Below are positions 42,001-47,773 of a DNA stretch of 64,000 bases, in pieces; position 1 is the stretch's first letter; each line of letters starts with the position of its first letter. The position numbers and the translations under genes are program-made. The DNA is from Bathymodiolus brooksi (Eukaryota; Mollusca; Bivalvia; Mytilida; Modiolidae): NCBI GenBank assembly GCA_963680875.1, contig OY804580.1, positions 112,471,534-112,535,533 of the forward strand, given 5' to 3'. A model generated the notes under the pieces. It was given only the letters and a program-made list of their open reading frames with translations, searched no databases and was not told the origin of the DNA.

Positions 42001-44040
42001 AACATTGTGGTAATGTTAGATAACCACAAATGTTGACAATTATTATAATGAAAGTGACAAATCAATTCAGAGAATACTCAAATCTATTATGTCGTCCTTA
42101 TCATTGGAAGAAATACATTAATGGAAATTAACATTTTTAGAGTGGTGGGGGGGGGGGGACATTTAAGACTGCAAATCCTTTGTTGAGGGGGACATTTAAG
42201 ACTGCAAATTCTTTGTTGAGGGGGACATTTGAGACTACATATCCTTTGTTGAGTGGGACATTTAAGACTGCAAATTCTTTGTTGAGAGGGCAATTTGAGA
42301 TTGCAAATTCTTTGTTGAGGGGGACATTTGAGACTACAAATACTTTGTTGATGGGGACATTTGAGACTACAAATCCTTTGTTGAGGGGGACCTTTGAGAT
42401 TACAAATTCTTTGTTGAGGGGGACCTTTGAGACTACAAATCCTTTGTTGAGGGGGACATTTGAGACTACAAATTCTTTGTTGAGGGGGACATTTCAGAAG
42501 TCATACAAATACTTTTTTGGGGGGACGTTTGAGACTACAAATTCTTTGTTGGATTTCATCCCATGTGGTAAAATTCTATGTAAAAGTCTCCATCTGTTTA
42601 GTATCAGCTTTTGAAATGTTCATAATGTCACAATGGCCGACTTAAACATGTTAAACTAACCAGGACACTGATTTGAATATATCACTTTACTTTATTGAGT
42701 TGTGCTCCTACATCATGTACACATAACTAATCCAAATTTAATTTAAATCTTTGAGAGACACATGTGTACAACGTAATCAATTTATCTAACATTTTATTGC
42801 TATAGTACTTAATGTGAAATACATTTATCACAGTGGCCGTTGTGCTGGTGATCGTATGATAGTTGGTTTCATAACTACCTATGCAAAGTCATTTGAGAAG
42901 ATTCTTCTTGACCTAAGCAAAATTTTATGCAATTTTTACTAGACTGGAGCTTAAGGGCTAGTGGCCTTGGTACATATGCATGCACAGACTGAAATATTGA
43001 AATTTGCTGTTCCCAAATAATTTAATTATTATAATTAATACTAAGTTTCTCTTCCTCCCTCAGGAATAGGAAACCTCATCAAAGATACTTACAACTCGTC
43101 TAGATGAGTCCAGGACTTATCATTTGTCTTTCTTCCTCACCATTACAAACATTTCTTTTGGGACTTGTCAAACTTTAATCCTTCAAGGGTCACTGACCTT
43201 ATAATGAGCCAATTTTGGCTCCTCTGTTTAGGCCCTTAGGTTTTCTTGCTATCAAAGACTTTTAAATTATTTGGCTTTCCAAACATTGTAAAACAATACA
43301 TTATTTCGGTTGATTATAAATTCAAAATCGAAATAAGCATTGTCATACGACATATCAGAAAAGTGAGGACAAATTTATTAAAGACCTAATTTTAATTAGA
43401 TTGGACCTTCTTCTTTGTCATGGATTCTTTTTATGCATATTGTATTAGCCTTTAATTATTAATATTAGATATAGCACCTCTGAAATGTATAACACTAAAA
43501 GCAAATGCTAGGACTGGTATATTTGCATATTACCTGATATCTTAACATTATAGGATGTCAGGTTTTGTTTTTGTACCAGTTCATGATCATATTCTGGCCA
43601 TGGATAATTTGAATTTGAATTCTTGATAATGTTATTATAATTGCATTGATTAAACTTTATGATAATTTTATGAGCATTAAGTAGAAACAGATGTTTACAT
43701 TCTGACTTAATACACAACAAATTGTAATCACATCTCACATAAATTATTCTATTGATTTTTTTCTGTCAGATTCAATGCTTTCAAAGTAAGACTTAAAACC
43801 AAAATCATTTTTTATGCACTGACCTCTTTCTTGACAGCTCTTAAGAGATTCTGTCGATTTTCTGCTTCTGAAACAAAAATAAAAAATAAATTCTTATTGA
43901 TGATAGAATTAGAGAGAAAATATAATGATAATGAATAACTATTACTTAAATAAAGGAGAAATAAAATTTTACATAATTTGATATTCATGATCAATTAATT
44001 CTAAAATCTTATAGTTACCTGTTGGATTCTGGTTTTCCAT
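1..44040 (-). CDS. SGSM: SGSM1/2-like small G protein signalling modulator, N-terminal part (exons 1-5, gene continues left)
   Basis: Joined CDS is complement(44019..44040, 43824..43867, 37019..37094, 22759..22924, 4996..5130): 443 nt, 147 codons plus 2 nt. Every junction is AG/GT with matching phase. The product starts [20 protein letters not shown], followed by a [17 protein letters not shown] stretch and [19 protein letters not shown], then a [16 protein letters not shown] segment. These match the start and RUN domain of animal SGSM1/SGSM2. Known family members carry an N-terminal RUN domain that binds Rap/Rab proteins and a C-terminal TBC RabGAP domain; the latter would lie outside the window. 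SGSM3 is less likely because its RUN domain is C-terminal. Introns are 151 bp, 6.7, 14.1 and 17.6 kb, and are filled with repeats. I could not find the next exon in 1-4995. The SGSM1 versus SGSM2 assignment is not possible from this part. Confidence 0.88.
104..280. mobile_element. Short TIR element (pogo/Tigger-like MITE) flanked by TA
   Basis: Starts CAGTGAAACCTGTCTAAAC and ends with the inverse (CAGACAGGTTTCAGTG), with TA on both sides. No coding capacity. The CAGTNNAACCTG terminus with TA duplication fits Tc1/mariner (pogo/Tigger) non-autonomous elements; the class is inferred from the ends only. Its right part is copied again at 2623 onward. Confidence 0.6.
203..766 (+). repeat. 564-bp direct duplication, copy 1
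   Basis: The segment from AAATTGGGACTTTTAG to TACTCAATGTATTTTT recurs at 2623-3186. I see only one substitution by eye (ACGG here, ATGG there, near 2881). It starts inside the MITE at 104-280 and ends at the left edge of the 53-bp array. Confidence 0.9.
767..2562 (+). repeat. 53-bp tandem array, about 34 copies
   Basis: The unit contains CATCATCACTAGTATCACAG and CTGAACTGACAAGGTCTTGT. Variants recur at a few fixed positions (GTCAT/GTGAT, TTGTC/TTGGC, TACTG/TAGTG). Two units carry an extra A (CACTAAGTATC) 478 bp apart, about nine units. It lies in SGSM intron 5 and has no coding signal. Confidence 0.97.
2565..2605. repeat. Half of a foldback element at the edge of the 53-bp array
   Basis: ACTAGTGATAATGTCTGTC followed by TCGACCTTCAAAA matches one arm of the foldback at 6968-7060. 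Only one arm is present here. Confidence 0.45.
2623..3186 (+). repeat. 564-bp direct duplication, copy 2
   Basis: Near-identical to 203-766, so the 53-bp array is bracketed by the two copies. Contains no open frame of note. Confidence 0.9.
3302..3455. repeat. Foldback (long inverted repeat)
   Basis: The left arm (ATACAATACTTGTGCACTGT, AAGCATATAGGTAATATGTG) pairs imperfectly with the right arm (CACATATTTACCTATATGCT, GTGCACATGTATTGTAT). A GC-richer centre contains AAAAGGCGAGG and CCGAGCCTTTT. It is about 154 bp with no coding capacity. Confidence 0.8.
3456..4161. other. SGSM intron 5, no recognised feature
   Basis: AT-rich intronic sequence with short overlapping frames only. No exon with homology or plausible splice borders was seen. 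Confidence 0.5.
4162..4321 (-). mobile_element. tRNA-derived SINE, partial, minus orientation
   Basis: Reading the minus strand gives the tRNA-like head with GTATGGTAGTTGGATG, a box B-like GAGTTCAAATC, then the shared body TATCAGTGACTTGCGACAGG and TTTCCTCCACCAAT. It is the same family as 56805-57073; the 3' tail is missing. Confidence 0.7.
4763..4905 (+). repeat. Dispersed repeat, class unknown
   Basis: CAGTCCTCGAAAT, TTTGAATTTACTGGTCCAAA and a TACTGGT segment recur at 33702-33835 in the same order. No coding sequence or terminal structure was recognised. Confidence 0.55.
4996..5130 (-). CDS. SGSM: SGSM-like exon 5 (RUN domain)
   Basis: 135 nt encoding residues 103-147. A Ser/Arg-rich linker ([16 protein letters not shown]) leads into [20 protein letters not shown] and ILDHLVQHH. 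The YLWIR..IFEK block aligns with the LWIRTALFEK block of vertebrate SGSM RUN domains. The acceptor is TTTTGTAG and the donor GTGAGT; it ends in phase 2 and needs a further exon to the left. Confidence 0.9.
5190..5250 (-). mobile_element. SINE 3' tail fragment
   Basis: TTATGGTATTTAACGCCACT followed by TTCAACAATATTTCAG is the reverse complement of the CTGAAATATTGTTGAAAGTG...GTTAAACACCATAA tail shared by the SINEs in this window. The head is absent. Confidence 0.6.
5620..5795. mobile_element. TIR element (pogo/Tigger-like MITE)
   Basis: Starts CAGTCAAACCTGTATTTAG and ends GGGCAGGATTGATTG before TA. The interior (TAAGACAGGTGCCC, AGGTTCAATTCATAGG, AAAAGGTGCCCTTTTAAT) matches the element at 17389. 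Confidence 0.6.
5925..6180 (-). mobile_element. Second tRNA-derived SINE family
   Basis: On the minus strand the head reads GGTGGTGTATTGGTTAGTGT, then GTAGGTTCGAGTCCAGGTT, with box A- and box B-like blocks. It is followed by a body ending near TTTCAGTGGGCTAGC. There is no intact cloverleaf or terminator, so it is a SINE rather than a tRNA gene. Confidence 0.55.
6190..6960. other. SGSM intron 4, no recognised feature
   Basis: AT-rich sequence with scattered poly-T and poly-A runs and a short TGCAA..ATCAG duplication near 6450-6495. Nothing coding was seen. Confidence 0.5.
6968..7060. repeat. Foldback element
   Basis: TGAAGGTCGAGAAAGACATT with ATCACTACTAATA pairs with TATTATTAGTGATAATGT and CCTGAACCTTCA. 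It is imperfect, about 93 bp. A single arm of the same element is at 2565-2605. Confidence 0.6.
7450..8850. other. SGSM intron 4, no recognised feature
   Basis: AT-rich intronic DNA with many homopolymer runs. No exon, array or bounded repeat could be supported. Confidence 0.5.
8858..9245 (+). mobile_element. Degenerate SINE fragments around another dispersed repeat
   Basis: 8858-8960 carries a diverged SINE body (TTACCACTGAAGTTGTCAG, GTGTACTCAATACAATTTTA). 9190-9245 carries a SINE tail (ATATAACTGAAATATTGATG, AAAGTGGCGCTAAACGCC). Between them, at 9044-9170, is a separate repeat also found reversed at 61800-61935. Confidence 0.45.
9044..9170 (+). repeat. Dispersed repeat with GATGAAG..ACGCGTCGTGTG core
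   Basis: TTTGGCTTACTTGCTCCCAA, GCGTACCTGATGAAGATTAT and CACGCGTCGTGTG recur, reverse-complemented and diverged, at 61800-61935. The class is unknown. Confidence 0.5.
9535..9600 (-). mobile_element. SINE head fragment
   Basis: TACATCCAACTACCATATG followed by ATCATGACCACTGCCACCCC is the reverse complement of the SINE head (GGTCATGATCGTATGGTAGT). Body and tail are missing. Confidence 0.5.
9642..11754 (+). repeat. 64-bp tandem array, about 33 copies, almost invariant
   Basis: The unit contains CTACAGAGTATATAGAATAT, GGTAGTCTACATTGTTTCTG and TTCTTAAAGTCTTGTTCACC. I see a single variant (GAATATATAG near 11251). The near-absence of variation points to recent expansion. It passes directly into the 50-bp array through the shared CTTAAAGT.TTGTTCACC module. 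Confidence 0.97.
11755..14535 (+). repeat. 50-bp tandem array, about 55 copies, diverged
   Basis: The unit contains ATATTGA(TG/CT)(C/T)TACAG, TTTGTTGTTTAACTAATC and TTAAAGTG(T/C)TGTTCACC. The left third has GGTTAATTAATC variants; the rest is more uniform. It lies in SGSM intron 4 with no coding signal. Confidence 0.97.
14540..15155. other. SGSM intron 4, no recognised feature
   Basis: AT-rich sequence between the 50-bp array and a foldback. Nothing coding was supported. Confidence 0.5.
15159..15313. repeat. Foldback with ~70-bp arms and short loop
   Basis: AAATAAATCATGGAAGCCAG followed by AATGTG pairs with CACATTCTGGCTTCCATGAT and TTATTT. The arms continue through GTTTTAACATG/CATGTTAAAAC to GATATTAGTA/TACTAATATC. 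The centre is about TCGCTTCTGGCTC. Near-perfect pairing over most of 155 bp. Confidence 0.88.
15346..16195 (+). repeat. 28/31-bp mixed tandem array, about 29 copies
   Basis: Two unit forms alternate irregularly: ATCAAAATCAGATGTTAGCA plus TGTCTGTT (28 bp), and a form with CTTGTT in place of GTT (31 bp). There is no frame conservation because the forms differ by 3 bp on a 28-bp base. Confidence 0.95.
16200..17385. other. SGSM intron 4, no recognised feature
   Basis: AT-rich. A 21-bp direct duplication (AAAATAGTTCTGAGTTCACA) occurs at 16383-16425. An 87-codon plus-strand frame at 16774 has no recognised similarity and biased A/T codons. Confidence 0.45.
17389..17566. mobile_element. TIR element (pogo/Tigger-like MITE)
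   Basis: Starts AGTCAAACCTGTATTAAGAG and ends GGGCAGGTTTTACTT. The interior shares AGGTTCAATTCATATGAAAT and GACAAGAAAAAGGTGACC with 5620-5795 and, reversed, 26951-27140. Confidence 0.6.
18016..18176. mobile_element. TIR element (pogo/Tigger-like MITE), 161 bp, TA flanks
   Basis: Begins CAGTGGAACCTGTCTAATCC and ends CTCAGCTTCCACTG, with TA on both sides. Internally GTGTCGGATTATACAGGATG and GTCGGATGTCACAGGATGTC are related. Confidence 0.6.
18606..18801 (-). mobile_element. tRNA-derived SINE, minus orientation
   Basis: Minus-strand order is a box B-like GTGAGTTTGAACCCCGC, then GTGTACTCAATACAACATTA, TGTCAGTGACTTGCGGCAGG, CCGATTTCCTCCACCAATAA and the tail GAAAGTGGCATTAAGCACCA. The 5' head is lost. 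Confidence 0.75.
19036..19165 (+). repeat. 42-bp tandem repeat, 3 copies
   Basis: CGACACTGACAACAAACTGT and TGATCAATAATAACAA repeat three times. Because 42 is a multiple of 3, open frames appear on both strands; neither looks like a gene. Confidence 0.9.
19557..22754. repeat. 39-bp tandem array, exactly 82 copies, abutting SGSM exon 4
   Basis: The unit contains TATGTAGGTGAGGAGGATAC then AGAATCAATGATATTCTAC. 3,198 bp equals 82 x 39. Variation is limited to a few sites (TACTA/TATTA, CAGAA/CATAA, one GTAGAT). The unit is 13 codons long and has no stop in several frames. This creates a 1,082-codon minus frame ([13 protein letters not shown] repeats) and shorter plus frames ([13 protein letters not shown] repeats) interrupted where CAGAA became CATAA. 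The right edge lies 4 bp inside the intron following SGSM exon 4. Confidence 0.97.
22759..22924 (-). CDS. SGSM: SGSM-like exon 4 (RUN domain)
   Basis: 166 nt encoding residues 48-102: [20 protein letters not shown], then an [12 protein letters not shown] helix and an Ala/Glu/Lys-rich linker ending NDQN. The acceptor is ATTTCTAG. The donor is AA|GTTAGT, whose +5/+6 bases come from the first unit of the 39-bp tandem array that fills the start of the intron. It ends in phase 2. Confidence 0.9.
22987..23578. mobile_element. TIR element with internal 59-bp amplification
   Basis: Begins CAGTAAGACCTGTCTAAACC and ends GTTTAGACAGGCTTCACTG, with TA flanks, as in the other MITEs. The interior is a tandem array of a 59-bp unit (AGTAGATGGAACTGTAAAGT, CTGTCTGGTTTAGGCAGG, TTTACTCAGGGTTC), about 7.7 copies from 23094 to 23550. 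The unit is related to the element's own 3' end. Confidence 0.75.
23580..24500. other. SGSM intron 3, no recognised feature
   Basis: AT-rich intron sequence between two mobile elements. No exon was supported. Confidence 0.5.
24503..25805 (-). mobile_element. Tandem-repeat-cored element with palindromic ends (minus orientation)
   Basis: The left edge has AGGCTCAGTGAGCTGAGCCT (palindromic) and the right edge AGCTCACATTGCCTTTGGCA followed by AGGTGA. Between them are about eight ~155-bp repeats carrying CTTCCTACCAAGTTTCGGTT, CATTTGGC, CAATCAGAAACAAGAA and GGCGGCCATGTTTGTTAACG. The same element is forward at 54259-55246 and truncated at 59711-60115. The layout of conserved ends plus tandem core resembles bivalve 'pearl'/Helentron-type non-autonomous elements; the class is inferred. 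Apparent frames here follow the repeat. Confidence 0.75.
25810..26255. other. SGSM intron 3, no recognised feature
   Basis: AT-rich; contains a short GTGCCTGTATCAAGCCAGG motif of the kind seen at 27310 and 36004. Nothing coding. Confidence 0.4.
26260..26948. mobile_element. Long TIR element (pogo/Tigger-like), 689 bp
   Basis: Begins CAGTATAACCTGTCCTAAC and ends GCTTAAATCAGGTTTGACTG, with TA flanks. It includes a run of about 21 C at 26310-26330. Subterminal segments GCGGTCACCTCC and AAGTGGCTGCTTAAA are typical of the family. No transposase frame. Confidence 0.55.
26951..27145. mobile_element. TIR-type MITE directly abutting the previous one
   Basis: Begins CAGTATATGTGGTCACCTCT right after the shared TA and is the reverse orientation of the family at 5620 and 17389: ATTTCATATGAATTGAACCT, TAAGAGGTCACCTGTCTTA, TTTTTCTTTGTCC. 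A 32-bp unit (TATTAAGCAGTCACCT) is repeated internally. The right end is eroded. Confidence 0.5.
27290..27480 (+). repeat. Dispersed repeat, parent of the 50-bp satellite at the right edge
   Basis: TATGCCTGTCCTAAGCCAGG, ACGACATCTGTCGTGATCTT and GGTGGAATTGTTGACCAGCA followed by CTGTTTTATTTTC. The last part is the unit of the array at 62365-64000; a second dispersed copy is at 53860-54060. The class is unknown. Confidence 0.6.
27485..29425. other. SGSM intron 3, no recognised feature
   Basis: AT-rich intron sequence rich in poly-T and poly-A. Small open frames (for example at 28986) show no recognisable similarity or splice context. Confidence 0.5.
29428..29660 (-). mobile_element. SINE remnant, minus orientation
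   Basis: GATTGATTGATTGCTGTTTA followed by ACGCCAACTTTAGCAGTATT and TCAGTCATATCATG is a reversed SINE tail like that ending at 58594. A degraded body with GACTCGCAGCAAGTC and GGGCTTGAATCCC follows. Confidence 0.55.
29995..30775. other. SGSM intron 3, no recognised feature
   Basis: AT-rich. A short imperfect duplication around 30555-30740 shares GACAGTTGACGATTTT or GGCAGTTGACGATTTT with a TATGTACTTTAT segment. Nothing coding. Confidence 0.45.
30776..30985 (+). repeat. Bivalve-type dispersed repeat (AAGTTTGAAGATACCAAAGG family)
   Basis: AAGTTTGAAGATACCAAAGG, CGAAGGACAGACAATACAAC, AACACGAACCCCACTAAAAA and GGGGGAGAACTCAGGTG occur in order. Related copies are at 45770-45965 and, amplified, at 51541-51900. 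Class unknown; it resembles a very common mytilid dispersed sequence from memory. Confidence 0.55.
31380..31935 (+). repeat. Degenerate flank of the 52-bp array
   Basis: Irregular, diverged copies of a GTTCTTCCACCTCCAGTGAG half-unit occur in different spacings, grading into the homogeneous array to the right. Confidence 0.75.
31936..32942 (+). repeat. 52-bp tandem array, about 19 copies
   Basis: The unit contains TCCCATCTCAAGTGAAACCT, TGGTACTTTCACCTTTAGTG and TGAGCAGGGTTC. Variants at TGTGAG/TGCTAG/TGCGAG and CTCAAG/CTTAAG/CTTAGG are shuffled between copies. Confidence 0.95.
32943..33415 (+). repeat. Degenerate right flank of the 52-bp array, with an internal duplication
   Basis: More diverged half-units (TTCACCTCCAATGAGACCTT). 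A segment CTTGACAAATATTTGAGTA...TTTGATTTCCCTCCCAAGCA appears twice (about 33065-33170 and 33270-33375). Confidence 0.7.
33702..33835 (+). repeat. Dispersed repeat, class unknown
   Basis: Second copy of the sequence at 4763-4905 (CAGTCCTCGAAATGAAAATT, TTACTGGTCCAAATCAAATT). Confidence 0.55.
33840..34640. other. SGSM intron 3, no recognised feature
   Basis: Includes a short run of C at 34208-34222. A 92-codon plus frame starting at 34020 has no recognisable similarity and reads through the C tract. Not supported as a gene. Confidence 0.4.
34661..35757 (+). pseudogene. Penelope-like element reverse transcriptase, 5'-truncated and frameshifted
   Basis: The first frame (34661-35494) carries RT motifs in order: [12 protein letters not shown], a [19 protein letters not shown] block, and [10 protein letters not shown] with the catalytic YIDD at 35291-35302, then [12 protein letters not shown]. 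Similarity then moves to another frame from about 35449 ([32 protein letters not shown]), and shifts again near 35675 ([15 protein letters not shown]). No N-terminal region or GIY-YIG endonuclease domain is visible, so it is a dead fragment. [12 protein letters not shown] motif 2 and the thumb region fit Penelope-like elements from memory. It is antisense inside SGSM intron 3. Confidence 0.78.
35758..36150 (+). mobile_element. Probable 3' untranslated tail of the Penelope-like element
   Basis: It follows the RT remnant directly and contains AATGCCTGTACCAAGTCAGG and GGAGTTCGGTAATTTTGTTA, motifs I associate with bivalve dispersed elements. The boundary is not defined. Confidence 0.4.
36430..37015. 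other. SGSM intron 3 near exon 3, no recognised feature
   Basis: AT-rich intron DNA. A short segment near 36760-36790 (GAAGGTCTCAACATACATTA) resembles the foldback arm at 6968. Nothing coding. Confidence 0.4.
37019..37094 (-). CDS. SGSM: SGSM-like exon 3
   Basis: 76 nt encoding residues 23-47, [20 protein letters not shown] followed by ILSLC. This is the most diagnostic SGSM1/2 stretch in the window. The acceptor is ATTTTCAG and the donor GTAAGT; it ends in phase 1. Confidence 0.92.
37527..37854 (+). repeat. LTR-like direct repeat, left copy
   Basis: GTCAACTACAACTTTCACAT through GTAAGATCATTACA. About 96% identical to the right copy by eye. Confidence 0.85.
38647..38975 (+). repeat. LTR-like direct repeat, right copy
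   Basis: GTCAACTACAACTTTCATAT through GTAAGATCATTACA. It ends 16 bp before the target-site duplication of the Mutator-like element. Confidence 0.85.
39628..39733 (+). CDS. Transposon-encoded PHD/zinc-finger exon
   Basis: 35 codons plus one base: [20 protein letters not shown] then [15 protein letters not shown], followed by a GTAAGT donor. Spacing C-x2-C...C-x2-C...H-x2-C with W before the last pair is PHD-like. Such fingers often precede the transposase domain in metazoan MULE proteins (recalled). The next exon present is the one at 40127; the linker exon seems to be missing. Confidence 0.65.
40127..40351 (+). pseudogene. MULE transposase fragment
   Basis: The frame reads [19 protein letters not shown] then [17 protein letters not shown] and [20 protein letters not shown] before a GTATGA donor. 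YMDGTFK is the first catalytic Asp region of MULE DDE transposases. The second Asp and Glu are absent, because the element ends about 400 bp later with no further coding. It cannot encode an active enzyme. The true acceptor upstream of 40127 is unclear. Confidence 0.75.
40765..42130. other. SGSM intron 2, no recognised feature
   Basis: AT-rich. Short frames at 40814 and 41198 have no recognised similarity. Confidence 0.5.
42145..42556 (+). repeat. 33-bp tandem array, about 12 copies
   Basis: The unit contains TTTGTTGAGGGGGACATTTG and AGACTACAAATTC. It is preceded by a G run and followed by a diverged unit. 33 bp is 11 codons, which produces repeat-derived frames on both strands. Confidence 0.92.
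42832..42890 (+). mobile_element. SINE head fragment
   Basis: GTGGCCGTTGTGCTGGTGAT then CGTATGATAGTTGGTTTCAT and AACTACCTATGCAA match the 5' head of the SINE at 57274. Confidence 0.5.
42895..43820. other. SGSM intron 2 next to exon 2, no recognised feature
   Basis: AT-rich intron sequence. Nothing beyond the splice sites of exon 2 was supported. Confidence 0.5.
43824..43867 (-). CDS. SGSM: SGSM-like exon 2
   Basis: 44 nt encoding residues 8-22 ([15 protein letters not shown]). The acceptor is TTTGTTTCAG and the donor GTCAGT. It enters in phase 1 from exon 1 and ends in phase 0. This is the conserved basic helix before the RUN domain. Confidence 0.87.
44019..44040 (-). CDS. SGSM: SGSM-like exon 1 (start codon)
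   Basis: Seven codons (MENQNPT) plus one base before a GTAACT donor. The ATG is preceded by CTCAAAA on the coding strand. The start is supported by the short lead into the conserved [14 protein letters not shown] segment, as in vertebrate SGSM proteins. The 5' UTR extent is unknown. Confidence 0.78.
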
Positions 44041-44869
44041 TTTTGAGCTTCAGACAGAAAGAAACCGACAGAAACGGCTCTGAACTCAGAGGAATCCAAA
44101 AATTCCAAGAAATAATCAAACAAGTTCCATAATAACACTATAAAATGTCACCCCTGAACCTTCCTGCAATGTTATTTATTGCAGATGTTAAGATTCCTTA
44201 TGGTTACTGATAAGCATCACCCGTGAATATCGATCGGAGGAGGAACCAATTGTAGGGAACATATTCACACCATCTATAATTGTGACCACCGGCACCGGAA
44301 TTGGAAGTTGTATTGAATAAAATTTGCTGTTTGTGATGGTTTTAAATATATGGATGGTCATGCGTGGTCTTGTGGTTCGCTTTATCTGTATTGATTTTGC
44401 ATCAGTCCTTTAATTATCGTCTTTTCTGTTGTTACAGCCGCTAGCCTTGTTGACAAACAATTATGAACAGGATGTTGGGGAGCCTATCATTTTGTAAACA
44501 CTCCGGTAAAAAAAAAATTTAGTTTCAAAAATAAAAATCAGATTATGAATTAATAAAAGTAAAACAAAACAAAAATAGTTACAAATAAATTTCTAGTTGC
44601 ATATATTACTTACCGTTATTTCAATTAGGCGATTTTAAATTCAACAACAATAGCCGGTCCCCGGCTAAAGTTTTGAAATCTATCTCAAAACCTAAATGTA
44701 TAAAAATAAAATCAAAGACAACAACGTCTGTTAGTGTGCAATCGAATTAAAATTCGAACTTTTTTCAATTTTGAATATTGATTCTTGACGATAAACTAAC
44801 ATATCGTTAGTGTATCGCTTTTATATATATATATATATATATGGATAAATACTGAAAATGCGTACGCGT

Positions 44870-45052
44870 ATCACCACAATAGTTGTGAGTTCGAATCCCG
44901 CTGATGGCGAGGTGTACTCGATACAACATTATGTGACAAAGCTTATCATTGACTTGTGACAGGTCGGTGGTTTTCTCCGTGTCCTCCGATTTCCTCCACC
45001 AATAAAACTGAAGAAAAAAGTTGAAAGTGACGTAAACACCATAACCTTAACC
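44870..45052 (+). mobile_element. tRNA-derived SINE, 5'-truncated
   Basis: ATCACCACAATAGTTGTGAG, TTCGAATCCCGCTGATGGCG, TACTCGATACAACATTATGT, TTTCCTCCACCAATAAAACT and a GTTGAAAGTGACGTAAACAC tail. It follows a TA microsatellite at 44821-44842. Confidence 0.7.
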
Positions 45053-45769
45053 CTGAAAATACGAGAATTTCACACTATCAAAAAATGACATTAAATTTGT
45101 GTTGTCCTTCAATTTGACAATGTTGTCAAAACAGCTATTAGATATTTTCCATGATTGGTTATATGGTGTCTTGTTATTCATTGGATGAATAATTTTCATG
45201 TTACTATGGATTTCTAACTCAGTCATTCTGCTTAAATTTCTGGACAAGACAGACAAACAAGTAAAAAATTCACACCTTTTACGTTGAGTCGTCGATCAAC
45301 TAAATTTAAGAATCCAAACTTTTTTGACCAAGATTAAAATATCACGGAAGCAAAACTTTGTCAAAGGGGTATATGCGTTTGTTCGTGTATTTCATCATCA
45401 GACACTACCGTAAAAGCAGTTAGAACCGAGTTACCTCGCAAAGTGAAGATAAAGTAAAGTGATTTTGGAGTCTATTTATGAAGAACGCGACATTTTACAC
45501 AACATATTATATGAATCTGAAATTACTAAATGAAATAAAGAATGGAACAATGTAATTCCGGATCCTAACCAATCGTACCCAAGAAGGTGCTCAAAGTGTT
45601 ACTATCTTTTGTTTTCTTTTACTGTTTTTTTCTGTCTTTTTTAATTTTGTTAAGCGGCAAAACAGTTAATCTTTTAGACAGCGGAGAGGAGAATAAATTC
45701 AAAAATTTTGGTTTTGTAGAAATAGTAAAGACGAGCATTATCAATTTCATAAAACGAGACAACGATATA

Positions 45770-45965
45770 GAAAAGTTTGTAGAATCCAAAGGGGTGATCA
45801 AAGTCCGTAAGTCGAAGAAGAATAGACAACACAATGATCAAAATAAAAAGGACTAGAGGACAGTTTACGGTCTACAAAACGCTCCACAGAAAGCTAAAGA
45901 TCGAGCAACACGAAACCATCTAAAACCGAGGATTAACTCATGTGCTCCGGGCGGGAAAGTAATTC
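45770..45965 (+). repeat. Dispersed repeat, AAGTTTGAAGATACCAAAGG family
   Basis: AAAAGTTTGTAGAATCCAAA, GAGCAACACGAAACCATC and AACTCATGTGCTCCGGGCGG parallel the copy at 30776. An 89-codon frame at 45587-45856 with a hydrophobic N-terminus runs into this repeat and is not supported as a gene. Confidence 0.5.
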
Positions 45966-46319
45966 ACTTTCCACTAATGCACTGAAGGGGGAAATCTTGA
46001 AAATAAAAATGCTTTCAAGAAATCGAATAAATATTGTTATAAGAATTAGGAACTCATACGAGAAAGATAAATAAGAAAACTAAAAAAAATAACAGATTTT
46101 AAACTTTTTTCGAAAATTCTGAACAAAAATGACAAAATGGGTTGTTCTGATAATAAAAGTAACAGAGAGTTCCAAGAATGATTAAATGCTTAAACAATTA
46201 AAAGGAAAACGAAAGTACTCAGGAAACGCAATCAGATATACTATAGTAGACATTTTCTAGAAATTAAGACGGATCACCGTGATAAATAACCCGATTATAG
46301 CGATAAAATGAAAAAAACA

Positions 46320-47762
46320 AAAAAACACTACACTGTCGGAACAGTTCTAAAACTCAATAGAAAAAACACTACACTCTCGGTACAGTTCTAAAACTCAATA
46401 GAAAAAACACTACACTGTCGGAACAGTTCTAAAACTCAATAGAAAAAACACTACACTGTCGGAACAGTTCTAAAACTCAATAGAAAAAACACTACACTGT
46501 CGGAACAGTTCTAAAACTCAATAGAAAAAACACTACACTGTCGGAACAGTTCTAAAACTCAATAGAAAAAACACTACACTGTCGGAACAGTTCTAAAACT
46601 CAATAGAAAAAACACTACACTGTCGGAACAGTTCTAAAACTCAATAGAAAAAACACTACACTGTCGGAACAGTTCTAAAACTCAATAGAAAAAACACTAC
46701 ACTGTCGGAACAGTTCTAAAACTCAATAGAAAAAACACTACACTGTCGGAACAGTTCTAAAACTCAATAGAAAAAACACTACACTGTCGGAACAGTTCTA
46801 AAACTCAATAGAAAAAACACTACACTCTCGGAACAGTTCTAAAACTCAATAGAAAAAACACTACACTCTCGGAACAGTTCTAAAACTCAATAGAAAAAAC
46901 ACTACACTGTCGGAACAGTTCTAAAACTCAATAGAAAAAACACTACACTGTCGGAACAGTTCTAAAACTCAATAGAAAAAACACTACACTGTCGGAACAG
47001 TTCTAAAACTCAATAGAAAAACACTACACTGTCGGAACAGTTCTAAAACTCAATAGAAAAAACACTACACTCTCGGAACAGTTCTAAAACTCAATAGAAC
47101 AAACACTACACTCTCGGAACAGTTCTAAAACTCAATAGAAAAAACACTACACTCTCGGAACAGTTCTAAAACTCAATAGAAAAAACACTACACTGTCGGA
47201 ACAGTTCTAAAACTCAATAGAACAAACACTACACTCTCGGAACAGTTCTAAAACTCAATAGAACAAACACTACACTCTCGGAACAGTTCTAAAACTCAAT
47301 AGAAAAAACACTACACTGTCGGAACAGTTCTAAAACTCAATAGAAAAAACACTACACTCTCGGAACAGTTCTAAAACTCAATAGAAAAAACACTACACTG
47401 TCGGAACAGTTCTAAAACTCAATAGAAAAAACACTACACTGTCGGAACAGTTCTAAAGCTCAATAGAAAAAACACTACACTCTCGGAACAGTTCTAAAAC
47501 TCAATAGAAAAAACACTACACTGTCGGAACAGTTCTAAAACTCAATAGAAAAAACACTACACTGTCGGAACAGTTCTAAAACTCAATAGAAAAAACACTA
47601 CACTGTCGGAACAGTTCTAAAACTCAATAGAACAAACACTACACTGTCGGAACAGTTCTAAAACTCAATAGAAAAAACACTACACTCTCGGAACAGTTCT
47701 AAAACTCAATAGAAAAAACACTACACTGTCGGAACAGTTCTAAAACTCAATAGAACAAACAC
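46320..47762 (+). repeat. 41-bp tandem array, about 35 copies
   Basis: The unit contains AACACTACACTGTCGGAACA and GTTCTAAAACTCAATAGAAA. Two sites vary (TGTCGG/TCTCGG; TAGAAAA/TAGAACA). One unit is a base short in its A run near 47020. It lies between SGSM and VPS33A. Confidence 0.96.
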
Positions 47763-47773
47763 AGAAGGAGACC

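Noticed and set aside
42180..42614. 144-codon frame of [15 protein letters not shown] repeats
   Set aside because: Derived from the 33-bp array; the opposite strand is also partly open.
45587..45856. 89-codon frame with a hydrophobic N-terminus resembling a signal peptide
   Set aside because: The C-terminal half is the dispersed repeat at 45770-45965. No similarity or splice structure supports a gene.
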